This document shows positions 21,106 to 30,978 of a DNA stretch of 64,000 nucleotides, one piece after another. Location: NCBI GenBank assembly GCA_947573445.1, contig CANPFR010000007.1:27976-91975 (forward strand), written 5' to 3'. The notes beneath the pieces were generated by a model. It was not told the origin of the DNA. It did no database searches and saw only the letters and a list, made by a program, of their open reading frames with translations. Position numbers and translations under genes: made by a program. The DNA is from an uncultured Clostridia bacterium (GTDB taxonomy: Bacteria; Bacillota; Clostridia; TANB77; CAG-508). Position 1 is the first letter of the stretch; every line of letters begins with the position of its first letter.

Positions 21106-22177
21106 TTACATTACTTCTAGCCCAAGTTCAATCGCTTTTTTTATCTGTTCTTCTGTATATTGACTATCTCGGCATTGTTGAATCACCTGTCTTACAAAAA
21201 TACCTCGTAAATTGTTTTCTTTTGCAATTTCTTCTATGTCATAACCGATTTGTGTTTCATCTTTTATTTTGAGAATATTTTTGGTTTGTACTAATTTCAA
21301 AATTTCTCTTGTATGAATTGAAAAATGCCTGTTCCCAACTAATACAATCTCATACAAGTTTTGCCTCTCTAATGGCAAGCTTTCGATTGTTTCCACTATA
21401 TCTTCTTGGGTGGCAAACTCATCAATTGGTAATACATATTTTTCGAACTTTCTATCATCCAATCGTATAAACTCTGTATGCAAAACTTGTTTTGTAATTT
21501 CACCGAACAATCATACCATGTTCACCAATTTCATCAAATCCAAACGATATTGGTGAGCCAGGATAAATCATTTTTGGATTTTGTTTGAAGTTTGTTTTAT
21601 GAATATGTCCCATTGCTACATAATCGAACGCTAGCTCATTTATTTTCGTTGCTGATATAGGATTATAAGAAAAACCATTTTCGTCTTTTGCACCATTTAA
21701 ATCACAATGTGTTAATAATATATTGATTTTATTAGGATTCTGCACATTTATTCTTTCAATTGGGGATTTGTTTTGATAAAAATCTGTAAAAGCTGTCATA
21801 TAAAAATCTAATTCTGGTTCACTAATAACTTCTAATTCACTTTTACAAATATGTACATTGTCACTCCAAGCAAATGTGGCATAATAAGAACCTTGAATAT
21901 AAGGGTCATGGTTTCCAGGGATTATTTGTACTTTCGTATTTGGTATTTCTTGAAATAAATGATTAATATATTCAATTGTGGATTGACGAATGTATTCTTG
22001 CTCATATAAATCACCTGTTATGAATAAATATTCTATTTTATTTTTTTGACAAAAATCAATGACCTTTTTGAAAACTTTCCTTTGCTCTAATCTTCGTATA
22101 TCACCTAAATTATCTACGGTTCTAAGAGCTGTAAACGGACTATCAAAATGCATATCTGCAATATGAACAAACTTCAC
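21106..22177 (-). CDS. SbcD/YhaO-like metallophosphoesterase, read across a +1 shift at CGG 21503-21505
   Basis: The first frame (22177 to 21500) starts at GTG after AAGGAAGTGA. It has all phosphoesterase motifs: DMHFDSP, GDLYE, GNHDPY, and the late GH-x-H in YVAMGHIHK. It ends just after GMIVR. The next frame continues with GEITKQVLHTEFIRLDDRKFEKY, the capping region of SbcD. Removing one C from GTT CGG TGA gives GTT GGT GAA, so GMIVGEITKQ is restored, matching the usual family string at this point. The joined protein is about 356 residues. It is the nuclease partner of the SbcC/YhaN-like ATPase immediately downstream. Confidence 0.87.
21503..21505 (-). other. In-frame CGG, proposed +1 shift site (SbcD-like)
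   Basis: The upstream frame reads GTT CGG TGA, an immediate stop. The restored reading is GTT (C) GGT GAA. This site has the shortest out-of-register distance to a stop. Confidence 0.8.
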
Positions 22178-22256
22178 AAAATCACTTCCTTTTTGTTTAT
22201 GATTTTATCACAAAGACTTTATTAAGTCAATAAAAATATGAAAATTTGTTCGGGTA

Positions 22257-22285
22257 TTGTCAAAATGTAAACTTTGTGTTATAAT
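22257..22285 (+). promoter_or_regulatory. Promoter of the gene at 22329
   Basis: -35 TTGTCA (22257-22262), a 17-base spacer, -10 TATAAT (22280-22285). Confidence 0.7.
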
Positions 22286-22328
22286 ATAGTAAGTAACTGT
22301 TGTTTTCAAACTTTTAGGAGGTTAGCCT

Positions 22329-22688
22329 ATGAATATTATAACAGAATTAGGAAACATTGAAATTTGTCCGCCACAAGCAACGTTTCGGCGGAAAGTTAAT
22401 CAGCGTTCATATCCAGTTTTGTTTTCTGAAATAATTTTATTTCCAGAAAACGAAACCTTACCAGGCATCATTTATACGTTTTATTATGATGACTGCTCAC
22501 TAGAGTGGTCTTTACAGGATAATAGTTATGTGTCAAGTACAGATTGTTCAACTTGGCCAATCTGTACGGATGGAAAAGACTGGACTTCTTTTTTTGAAGT
22601 TCAGCGCATTGTAACAGAAACTGTAAAATGGTTGGATATTGAATTCGATTGGGCAGAGTTCTGGGAAAAACACCGTAAAAATTCATAA
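22329..22688 (+). CDS. Hypothetical protein, 119 aa, with in-frame tandem CGG codons
   Basis: I do not recognise this protein. It is soluble, rich in Trp, Tyr and acidic residues (TVKWLDIEFDWAEFW near the C-terminus), and has seven Cys/Trp-rich positions in the middle. It has a good promoter, the Shine-Dalgarno AGGAGG and a strong terminator, so it looks expressed. It is odd in this window because codons 20 and 21 are both CGG (22386-22391) and the frame continues normally through them. A +1 shift there would terminate after about 15 codons. It may be recently acquired, may decode CGG as arginine, or may be regulated by it. Confidence 0.65.
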   Translation: MNIITELGNIEICPPQATFRRKVNQRSYPVLFSEIILFPENETLPGIIYTFYYDDCSLEWSLQDNSYVSSTDCSTWPICTDGKDWTSFFEVQRIVTETVKWLDIEFDWAEFWEKHRKNS

Positions 22689-22716
22689 TACCTGCAGGCT
22701 TTTTCTAAAGTTAAAA

Positions 22717-22746
22717 AGAGGTGCTTAAACTAGCACCTCTTTTTTA
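22717..22746. terminator. Bidirectional terminator
   Basis: The stem AGAGGTGCT/AGCACCTCT is flanked by A-run and T-run. It can end both the plus-strand gene at 22329 and the minus-strand VirD4 gene. Confidence 0.85.
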
Positions 22747-22747
22747 T

Positions 22748-24716
22748 TTAATCTTCTAAACTTCCAAATAATTCATCAAATTTTGCTTCCAATTCTTTTT
22801 GAATATCTGTTAAATCCTCTTCTTTTTTCTTATCTTCTATATTTGAATCAACTGGAAGTTTGCTTGCTGGATTCGTATCTGACTTCAAGCTTGCCTCTTC
22901 TTCTTGAAACAAATTGTCTAAATTTTCCAATGTCTGAGGATTTCCACCTTTATTTTCCTGACCTTCCACATATGGATTGTATGGATTATACTTTCTCCAT
23001 GGTCCTCTTTTTATTTCAACATCATTATGATCAGATTTATATTTTTTTATAATTTTTCCTTCTGGATATTTAAAATAATAATATTTATTTGCTTTAACTG
23101 GCTTGATTCCTTTTTCATAAATAATACACAAATCTTCATTCATTCTACGAAGTTCATCTGGTGTCATTAAAGCTCGCCCCATAATTTGATCTGATTGGCT
23201 CAAACCTTGTTTCCAGTTATCTTTATCTTTGTTAACGGAAATGTTATCTCTTGTGATTGTCTTTTCCCCTAAAGCCTTTGAGAAATATTCCACTGTTTTT
23301 TGCGAATTAGAACCTAAAAATAAATGTGTATCACAGTTACCCAAAATTGTCTCATGTGCTTCTTTATAAACCGCTTCCAACTGATCCAAATTTTGCAAAA
23401 TAACACTAAATGATATTTTTCTACTTCTTGAAGTCGAAATCTTTTTATCAAAATCGGGAATCTGCCCAATGTTAGCAAACTCGTCTAATATAAAATATGT
23501 AGGCATTGGCAATGCTCCACCATTGATATCAGCAAAATCATACAACTGTTGAATCATTTGCGAGAAAAATATGGTTAGTAGAAAATCATAAGCAGTATGT
23601 GTATCTGAAGAAATAACATATACTGCTGTTTTCTTTTTGCCAATTGAAGCAAAATCAATTGTATCAGTAGAAGTTAGTTCCGCAATTTCTCTAGAATCAA
23701 ACTTTCCAAGTTTAGATTGCAATGTACTCAAAATCGAACCATATGTCTTTTCTGGTGCAATTTCAATGGATTTATAATTCATCCTAGCTGGATGATCATA
23801 TGGTAATTGGTTCATTAAATTGGTAAGCAAGTTATCTCCACCATTGTTATTGGCTGCTCTTACCAATTCTGCGCAGCTTGCTAAATTTTGCTCTTCTGGC
23901 GGTCTTACTGCTTTTAAATAGTAAATTAACGCCTTTAATAACATTTCACCCATATCTTCCCAATATGGATCAGAACCGCCACCATCATGTTGTCCTTTTA
24001 CAATGGTATGTGCAATAACATCAACATCAATTTCACTATTGATGTGATGAAGTGGATTGTAGCCATCACTATTTTGTGGACGAACTAAATTTAAAACTTT
24101 TATGTCATAGCCTTGTGCTTTAAAATACCCAGCTGTATCATCATAAAGCTCACCTTTCGGATCTGTAAATACATAGGAACCAAGCAATTGTAACGCATTT
24201 GGTTTAACATAAGAAGCCGATTTACCAGCACCAGAACCTCCGTACAACTAATACATTAACATTACCACGTTTATCGACTGGTAAATAATTTTTTTCAGCT
24301 AAAATAATTCCCTTTTTCCTACTTAAAATAGCATATTGCTCTCCATTTTCGCTCCAATCACTGGAACCATTTTCAATATCTTCGTATCCATGTTTTGGAA
24401 AAGCCTTAGAGAGTCCCACAATCGCAAAAAATCCACAGATTAATCCATACCATTTTAAGGTATCTAAATACGCTGAAAAATATGTACGAAAACACTGTCC
24501 CTGACAGTAAAACGGTTTTTGGATATTAATAAACAATTGTGTAAATAAAACAGCCCAAAAATCGTCTCCTGCTTCTGCCGCCATTTCAGCTTCTTGAAAA
24601 GACACATTAAATGGTGCAACTCCCATGATTGCAACAATTATTACAATAAACAAATAAACCAATAGTTTCGTTTTTATTTTTTGAAATGCAGCCCTTAATT
24701 TTTCTCTAAATCCCAT
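22748..24716 (-). CDS. VirD4/TraG-type coupling ATPase, read across a +1 shift at CGG 24240-24242
   Basis: The joined protein is about 655 residues. The N-terminal part has two membrane segments (LLVYLFIVIIVAIMGVAPF; LICGFFAIVGLS). The ATPase part holds Walker A, FTDPKGE (Walker A prime region), FILDEFANIG (Walker B) and ILQNLDQLEAVY, all typical of TraG/VirD4 proteins that hand DNA-protein substrates to a type IV secretion channel. In the raw frame the P-loop is destroyed: GTA CGG AGG TTC TGG leads to a stop. Skipping the C gives VLVVGGSGAGKS, the family consensus. I chose ATG 24716 over GTG 24725 because of AAAGGTG spacing. No other conjugation gene is adjacent, so it is an orphan or the edge of a decayed element. 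Confidence 0.88.
24240..24242 (-). other. In-frame CGG, proposed +1 shift site inside a Walker A motif (VirD4)
   Basis: The upstream frame reads GTA CGG AGG TTC TGG TGC TGG TAA. The restored reading is GTA (C) GGA GGT TCT GGT, that is VGGSG of the P-loop. Confidence 0.8.
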
Positions 24717-24740
24717 AATTATCACCTTTTCTTTTGTAAA

Positions 24741-25190
24741 TTATCTTACTTCATCTTCTTTATTGGCTGAACCTTTCTCTTTTTCTATCTTATTATTTGC
24801 AATTTCTCTTCTGGTTCGACTTTGCTGTTTGGCATTAGCTCTTTCTTTGTCATAAGCTTTTGCATTTGTTTTGGTTTTTGCATAAAATTTAGAAGCTTTT
24901 ACAAACATCTCTGGTCTAACAACTTTTATTGCACTTGATTCTATATTTTGCAAAGTACTATTTAATCCTGTATTTTCACCTCCAACTTTTTCTCTTACAT
25001 TGGTAGCTGGCATATCGAATGTAATGACTTCACAAAATTGTTCTCCATATTCAAACTCTGCTTCTCCTTGTAGGAAATCTGCCCATTTTTGTGCAAGCGA
25101 TTCGCTTGATACCTCTTTTATATTAATCTCTTGATATTGATTAAGCTTTTCCTTTTCACTTCCTCCAATTGGAGTATCGGAATGATTCAT
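24741..25190 (-). CDS. Hypothetical charged protein (149 aa)
   Basis: An unknown soluble protein. I choose ATG 25190 (MNHSDTPIGGSEKEKL) because AAGGAGGAG precedes it at the right distance; the longer frame lacks a ribosome site. The middle holds a short structured stretch (QFCEVITFDMP). The last 50 residues are Lys/Arg/Glu/Asn-rich and probably disordered, possibly nucleic-acid binding. It lies between the VirD4 gene (15 bases beyond its end) and another unknown gene, probably in one operon, so a role linked to the coupling protein is possible but unproven. Confidence 0.6.
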   Translation of the reverse strand: MNHSDTPIGGSEKEKLNQYQEINIKEVSSESLAQKWADFLQGEAEFEYGEQFCEVITFDMPATNVREKVGGENTGLNSTLQNIESSAIKVVRPEMFVKASKFYAKTKTNAKAYDKERANAKQQSRTRREIANNKIEKEKGSANKEDEVR

Positions 25191-25203
25191 AAACTTCTCC
25201 TCC

Positions 25204-25740
25204 TTAAGCCTTCCTATTTTTTCTATCACTTATTTGAAAGGCAAAATATTTTTTGCATGCTTTCAGCGTGCATTTTCCTTTTACCTCATTTGCCTCTTCA
25301 TCGAAATACAAAATTGGTTTTACTTCTTCTGTAGTTTCTGGGTCTATGATTGAAATAGGCCTTTTCATACTTGGCGTATATTCAAACTCCCTGTAAACAG
25401 TCTCTTTTTCATTATAAATAGTTGAGAGTTTCATTGGCATTGGTTTTTTTGAAATTTTTACTTCATCGTAATCTAAAAATCCTGTGTTTACTACAACTTT
25501 ATCTTTTCCAAATGACAAAAACACCAACGGATTTCCTTCTGGTGCAGGATTGTCAACAAAAAATGTTTTCCTCTTTTTTTCCCCAACAAACTGCTCTGAA
25601 AAGTCCAATCTCTCGACTGTAAATTTGGGTGCTCTGTCTAGAAATTCTTTTTCTGTCCTGTTTACCTGATATATCACAGTATTTACCTCTTTTGGATCAG
25701 TAATACTGAAATATTTTCCTTGTAAGTTTTCTTCTTCCAT
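25204..25740 (-). CDS. Hypothetical protein (178 aa)
   Basis: I do not recognise the family. The product is soluble and beta-rich in appearance, with no signal peptide. A central FLSFGKDKVVVNTGFLDYDEV stretch begins near residue 90 and there is a Cys pair near the C-terminus (CTLKACKKYF). ATG 25740 follows AGGAGAG. It is the first gene of the probable three-gene unit ending in VirD4. No in-frame CGG is present. Confidence 0.6.
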   Translation of the reverse strand: MEEENLQGKYFSITDPKEVNTVIYQVNRTEKEFLDRAPKFTVERLDFSEQFVGEKKRKTFFVDNPAPEGNPLVFLSFGKDKVVVNTGFLDYDEVKISKKPMPMKLSTIYNEKETVYREFEYTPSMKRPISIIDPETTEEVKPILYFDEEANEVKGKCTLKACKKYFAFQISDRKNRKA

Positions 25741-25836
25741 ACTTACTCTCCTTTACTACATTTTTAAATGCGATTTTTCTTATGTATAAACTTACATATT
25801 ATATTATACAATATTTTAAGTTTTATGTCAATAAGT

Positions 25837-26725
25837 TTAACCTGTTCTTGGATTAAATTTTGAAATGCTGTTGAGTTCATCAAATAATTTCTTCTCTTTA
25901 TCATTTAAGTGTTTTGGAACCATAATTTTAGTTTCCAAAATCAAGTCGCCTCTACCACCTTTCCCATTTTTATAGCCTCTACCATCAATTTTAATTGTTT
26001 CCCCACTTTGAATACCTTGTGGTATATAGACAGAAACATCTTCATTAATTCCATTTACTGTGACTTTTGTGCTAAGAGCCGCTTCCCATGGTGTTAAATA
26101 CAAATTGGTCCTTAAATTATATCCTTCTAATTTGAATTTCTCATCATTTTTTATTTTAATGCAAATGAATAAATCTCCGTTTTTTCCTCCATTTTTACCT
26201 GGTTTTCCGTTGCCCTATTAATCTAATTTTTTCATTGTTTTGAATGCCTGGTGGTAATTGTACTTTAAAAGTTTTTAAATCACCATCAATGGTTCTTACT
26301 GCAATTGTTTGCTCTTTACCTCGAAAAGCATCTTCGATGGAGATATTGACTTCTGTTTGGACGTTTTCCCCTTTGCAAGCTTCTCGCTTAGGTGAGGAGT
26401 TAGGCACTGTAGTTGTCCCAAAAAATAGATTGAAAAAATCGCTAAATAGCGAATCTTTGCTTCTTTTACTTTCTTCATATGTTTTACTACTTTTTCTTCC
26501 AACATGATGATTCCACATACGATCATATTTTCTTTTACTTGCTGAAGTGGATAACACGCGGTAAGCTTCATTTATATCTTTAAAAATCTCCTCATTTTTT
26601 TGGTTCCCAATATTAACATCTGGATGATACTTTTTGGCTTGTTTGCGATAGGCTAATTTAATCACATCTAGCGTAACTCGATTGGTCTCCAATCCTAGAA
26701 TTTTATAATAATCCTTAAATATCAT
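25837..26725 (-). CDS. DnaJ-like (CbpA type) co-chaperone, read across a +1 shift at CGG 26207-26209
   Basis: The joined protein is about 295 residues. The J domain occupies residues 1-68 with HPD at 34-36 (KKYHPDVN). A Phe/Ser-rich linker follows, then two C-terminal substrate-binding beta domains, without the cysteine zinc finger of classical DnaJ, so a CbpA-like type. The raw upstream frame ends GQ-R-K-T-R-stop. Skipping the C of CGG gives GQGKPGKNGGKNGDLF, the conserved glycine-rich turn, and runs without interruption to LTPWEAALST and IKIDGRGYKNGKGGRGD. It would stimulate DnaK ATPase. Confidence 0.9.
26207..26209 (-). other. In-frame CGG, proposed +1 shift site (DnaJ-like)
   Basis: The upstream frame reads CAA CGG AAA ACC AGG TAA. 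The restored reading is CAA (C) GGA AAA CCA GGT, giving the conserved GQGKPG turn. Confidence 0.8.
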
Positions 26726-26822
26726 TTCAACATCCCCCGTATATTTCTATGATGTTATTATATCATTTTGATTCTTATTTGTGAATATGTTTTTGTAATT
26801 TTTCGTAAAAAAATATATAATT

Positions 26823-27381
26823 TTATTGCATAAAATAGTTCAATGCTTTTATGGAGTTTAGATGAATTTTTTTATTTTGTGCCATTCTTTGGCTAATCCC
26901 TACTTTTAGTATATATTTTACACATTCATCCAATTCTTTATTCCCTAGTTCTACAATATATGGCTTGTTTGAAAATTGTCTGTCATCGCTTGTCATATCA
27001 GCAACATACATGATCTTGTCCAATTGAGACATATTTTCTTTAGCCGTTGTGTGATATTGAATGGCAGAACATAAATCTTCACTAAATCCAAATTCCTTTT
27101 TGGCCATATGAGCCGCTATTTTTCCATGTAATAATCCTGGATTAAGTCGTTCAATTTCATCCACTTGCAAATGATTTTTTTGACAATATGCTAACTTCTC
27201 ATCATTTGGCATTTCCTTAGCAAGATCATGCACAATTCCGAACCAATCTTGCCGCTTCTTTATCCACATGATAAATGGTTGCCAGTTCCACACATCGATT
27301 TGCTACACATTCCGAATGATGAAAACGATACTCACTCAACCTTGCTTTTACAATTTCATATACTTCCTTATATTGTTTCAT
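26823..27381 (-). CDS. YqeK-like HD-domain hydrolase, read across a +1 shift at CGG 27238-27240
   Basis: ATG 27381 has a good site (GGAGG) and begins MKQYKEVYEIVKARLSEYRF. The joined protein is about 185 residues with the HD-superfamily ligands in order: HHSECVANRC, the HD pair in GIVHDLAKEMP, HGKIAAHMAK, and YHTTAK. YqeK proteins hydrolyse diadenosine tetraphosphate symmetrically; that activity is inferred from the family. In the raw frame GTT CGG AAT TGT GCA TGA destroys the HD motif. Skipping the C gives LVGIVHDLAKEM. The start overlaps the end of the upstream Nudix gene by 14 bases, so the two are translationally linked. Confidence 0.88.
27238..27240 (-). other. In-frame CGG, proposed +1 shift site beside the HD motif (YqeK)
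   Basis: The upstream frame reads GTT CGG AAT TGT GCA TGA. The restored reading is GTT (C) GGA ATT GTG CAT GAT. Confidence 0.8.
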
Positions 27382-27856
27382 TTTTTTCCTCCTCTACGTT
27401 CCACCCATATTCACTATATGGAATATCATTATAATAATTTTTCACTGCTTGTCTTCTGCTATCAATCATATTCTCTGGCAAATTAGAAATACAAAACCAT
27501 TTAATTTCTTCACACTTATTTGGCTCATTAATTCGGGGAGATTTTGCCCATTTAGTCGTCTTGAAATGGCCATTATAATAAATAACCTCTGTTTTGGCTG
27601 TTTTTGTATGCAACATGGACATAAACTCCAAATCTTCTATTTTTACATCTATGCCTAACTCTTCCTTTGCTTCTCGAATGGTTGCCATTTTCATTGATTC
27701 ATTTGCTTCAACATGACCAGAAGCTGACGAATCCCAATATCCGTCCATCCAACCTGTATTTTTTCTTTTTTGTAATAAAATTTCTTCCTCTCCTTTTTCA
27801 TTTATTCTACTAAGAAATAACATAACAGCAGATGGATTTTTAAATCTTTCACCCAT
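27368..27856 (-). CDS. Nudix hydrolase
   Basis: A 162-residue protein with a complete Nudix box (G-x5-E-x7-REAKEELGI, in GHVEANESMKMATIREAKEE) around residues 47-69. The N-terminal part (FLSRINEKGEEEILLQKR) and the domain arrangement resemble IDI/MutT-like housekeeping Nudix enzymes, but the substrate cannot be read from sequence. ATG 27856 follows AAAGGAGAG. It is the first gene of a two-gene unit with the YqeK-like hydrolase. Both families clear nucleotide derivatives. Confidence 0.9.
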   Translation of the reverse strand: MGERFKNPSAVMLFLSRINEKGEEEILLQKRKNTGWMDGYWDSSASGHVEANESMKMATIREAKEELGIDVKIEDLEFMSMLHTKTAKTEVIYYNGHFKTTKWAKSPRINEPNKCEEIKWFCISNLPENMIDSRRQAVKNYYNDIPYSEYGWNVEEEKNETI

Positions 27857-28033
27857 TTTTAACTCTCCTTTTCTCTTTTTATCCTACCACAACTTTTTTA
27901 AAATTACAACTAATTTTCTTCAGCTTACGTTTATTCTTTACAAAAATTCTGTCCATTGACTTTTTGGCTATTTCATGATATAATTATAATGGTGTATTCT
28001 GTTTATTTGTTTCAATTTTTTCTTTTTCATATT

Positions 28034-28057
28034 AAAAAAGAGCCTATCAGCTCTTTT
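28034..28057 (-). terminator. Terminator of the BceAB-like operon
   Basis: On the minus strand, the stem AAGAGC/GCTCTT with loop TGATAG is followed by a T-run, directly after the permease stop. Confidence 0.8.
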
Positions 28058-28058
28058 C

Positions 28059-30153
28059 TTATTCCTCTTTGATAACATTCTTACTTCCCCAATAAGTGGC
28101 CATAAAATAAGCTCCATATATCATTCCCATAACAATAATTGTGGCTACAATTGATGGTAATAAATCTTTTTCACTGGCTACACCAGATAGCACTGACAAT
28201 GCAAATTGAATTCCAAACACAGAATGAACAATTGCTAACATAAGTGGCATTCCGAAAAAAATTCCAATTTGACTAAACAATGACTTATTAATCATGTTTT
28301 CATCACAACCAATTTTTCTTAAAATGGTGTATCTTTGCTTATTATCTGAACTTTCTGTTAATTGTTTTAAAGCTAAAATGGCAGAACTTGCAATCAAAAA
28401 TATAATTCCTAAATAAATCGCAATAAATGTTATAATACTTGCTAAACCAACACTTGATTCAATAATTTTAATTTTCGTCATGCCATCTAATTGCAAACCT
28501 TTTTGATAGAGATTGTTTAAAATTGTTGCCTCTTTTCCTGAAAAAATTGCCTCTACTCTAGCTTTTTCTTCCTGTGTATTTGCCTTATAATTAGCTGCCA
28601 AAAACCATTGTTCTTTCATTTCATCACTTAAATTACAACTATCTGGCACCAAAATAATTCCTGTATTCATATGACTTGTCGCCATGACAACAAATCCACT
28701 TTGGCATTCACGATATTTTGAAACATACGTTTTCCCTGCAATTTCTAATTTATGATTTCCCTCTTTCAAAACACGGTCTCTTTGTTCTTTCATATTTTTA
28801 AAATCACAAAGGACAATGTATTCATCTTCTTTTAATTCATATTCCTGTATTCCATACAATTTAGCAATTTTATTATAATCTGATATCTTTATGATTTCTT
28901 CTTTTGTATCATAAGTAAGATATGGAAATTGAGCACGAATTTCTTCTATTTGATTGCCGAAAAATCTCTCCCAAGTCAAATAACTAACAGTATAAATTGG
29001 GATTTCTTGTATTTGTTCCAATAAACTTATATCAAATCCCTCATTTTCTAATGTTTGCTGTATTGGCAACCTTGAATCTTTTCTCTGTTCTTCTGTATAC
29101 GTAACTTCTTTTCCATAACGATTTGTTATTTTTTCTGGTAAATAGGCTCTTTTGTAAAGATTAATATCAACTGGTGTCATCTCCAATAAGTCACTTTGCA
29201 TAGTATTTCGTAAAGCAAGAGCAGAAGATAAAATTGTAATTGTCATAAAGAGCATTAAGCAAATTACACTCATGGTAATAACCATGGTGTTGACTTTGTT
29301 GTTTATCTGCCTTAGAATAAACATGTTTGTATCTTTTAAATATATCTGTTTGATGTTTTGTACAACTTGCAAAATAAATCCTGAAAGTGACCAAAATACT
29401 AAAACAGTCCCTGCAATTCCTATTAAAATGACTTTTCCCGTTTCTTTTGCTGAACTTAAAGTATTACTTCCAACCGTTACTTTCCAGTAAGAAAACCCTA
29501 ATAAAATAGCTGCTACAACAAAAATTAAAATAGATAAGATTGGATTTTTCATTTTGACTTTTTCGTTTTTCTTTGCGGCATTTAGCAAATTGATTAATTT
29601 GTATCTTGAAATTGTAATGGCATTAAATATCATAACTGCTAAATACATGATGGCAAAATATACGCATGTCTTAATACAGGCAGTCTTTGAGAAAACAAAC
29701 TCAAATTTGCTCATATCTGCCTCAAACAATTTGGAAACTAGAATGGACATAAATTGTGAAACAAATATACCAGCAATCAAACCAATAATCAATGAAATGA
29801 TGCCAACCAAAATAGTTTCTAATAAGATAATTTTGGAAATCTGTCTTCTTCCCATTCCGAAGTGTCATGTAAATACCAAATTCCCTTTTTCGCCTATTAA
29901 TTAGAAAATTATTGGCATACACAATAAGTAAACCTAAAACAATTGCTACAAAAACGGAAACCATTCCTAATATTTCAATCATTAGTTTTATAATCTCTCT
30001 TGTGGAATTCGATACTTGCAACATAGCTTCCTGACTATCTAGTGAATTAAACATGTAAAAAATAGCAACGCCTAAAACTAAGGTTAAAAAATAAATGCTA
30101 TAATCCTTGATACTTTTTTTCATGTTTTCAAAAGATAATTTAAATAACATCAT
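28059..30153 (-). CDS. BceB-type ABC permease, read across a +1 shift at CGG 29857-29859
   Basis: The joined protein is about 697 residues. It has the ten-helix BceB/FtsX plan: one N-terminal helix, a cytoplasmic NRRKREFGIYMTLGMG loop, helices around 100-300, a large extracellular domain (about residues 300-550), and four helices at the end. BceB-type permeases sense and detoxify cell-wall-active peptides and signal to a BceS kinase. In the raw frame, CTT CGG AAT GGG diverges and stops at 29722. Skipping the C gives YMTLGMGRRQISKIILLET, the family consensus. The gene overlaps the end of the ATPase gene by 14 bases. The BceRS-like pair is nearby at 33183-34884. Confidence 0.9.
29857..29859 (-). 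other. In-frame CGG, proposed +1 shift site (BceB-like permease)
   Basis: The upstream frame reads ACA CTT CGG AAT GGG AAG. The restored reading is ACA CTT (C) GGA ATG GGA AGA, giving TLGMGRR. Confidence 0.8.
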
Positions 30154-30907
30154 TTAAATCACCTCCAAGAAGTGTTTGAACCTCTATAATTTTTTCAAAA
30201 AACTGCTTTCTTGTATCATTTCCCTTTACAAGTTCATTAAAAATTTTTCCATCTCTTATAAATATAATTCTATTAGCATAACTAGCAGAAAAGGCATCGT
30301 GTGTAACAACCAAAAAAGTGGTATTTAGTTTTTGATTTAAGTATTCAAACGTTTCTAATAATTGTCTAGCTGATTTGGAATCTAAAGCACCTGTTGGCTC
30401 ATCTGCCAATACAAGTTTCGGATTTGTGATAATTGCTCTACTTGATGCAATTCTTTGCTTTTGTCCACCAGATACTTGGTATGGATATTTTTTTAAAATG
30501 TCCTGAATCCCTAATTTTTTAGCAATGCTATTGACCATTTCTCCAATTTCCTTTGGATTAACTCTTTGAATTGTTAAGGCTAGTGCAATATTTTCATACG
30601 CTGTCAAAGTATCAAGCAAATTAAAATCTTGAAAAATAAAACCGAGCTCTTCTCTTCTAAATTTGTTTAATTTGTTACCTTTGAGTTTGGTAATATCTTC
30701 TTGATCAATGAAAATATGACCACAAGTTACTTTATCAATTGTAGAAATACAGTTGAGTAAAGTTGTTTTACCACTTCCTGACGCCCCCATAATGCCAACA
30801 AACTCTCCTTTTTCTACATCAAAACTAATATTATCAATTGCTTTGGTTAAATTTGACTTATTGCCATAATATTTTTCAATATTTTTTACCTGTAAAATCT
30901 TTTCCAT
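30140..30907 (-). CDS. BceA-type ABC transporter ATPase
   Basis: A 255-residue ATPase with Walker A GASGSGKTT at 41-49, Q-loop FIFQDFNLL, signature VSGGQKQR, Walker B LVLADEPTGALD and the H-loop VTHD. This is the MacB/BceA subgroup that pairs with FtsX-fold permeases. It is preceded by AGGAGG and by a BceR-type operator at 30979-30994. It is translationally coupled to the permease. Confidence 0.93.
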   Translation of the reverse strand: MEKILQVKNIEKYYGNKSNLTKAIDNISFDVEKGEFVGIMGASGSGKTTLLNCISTIDKVTCGHIFIDQEDITKLKGNKLNKFRREELGFIFQDFNLLDTLTAYENIALALTIQRVNPKEIGEMVNSIAKKLGIQDILKKYPYQVSGGQKQRIASSRAIITNPKLVLADEPTGALDSKSARQLLETFEYLNQKLNTTFLVVTHDAFSASYANRIIFIRDGKIFNELVKGNDTRKQFFEKIIEVQTLLGGDLNDVI

Positions 30908-30978
30908 TTTGGAACCTCCTTCTGTTTTTATTTTATAATAAAGTATCTTTTGTTGCCATCGATTTCTATTACAAAAAG

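Noticed and set aside
22748..25740. Complete integrative conjugative element
   Set aside because: No relaxase, VirB4, integrase or att-like repeats are visible in the window.
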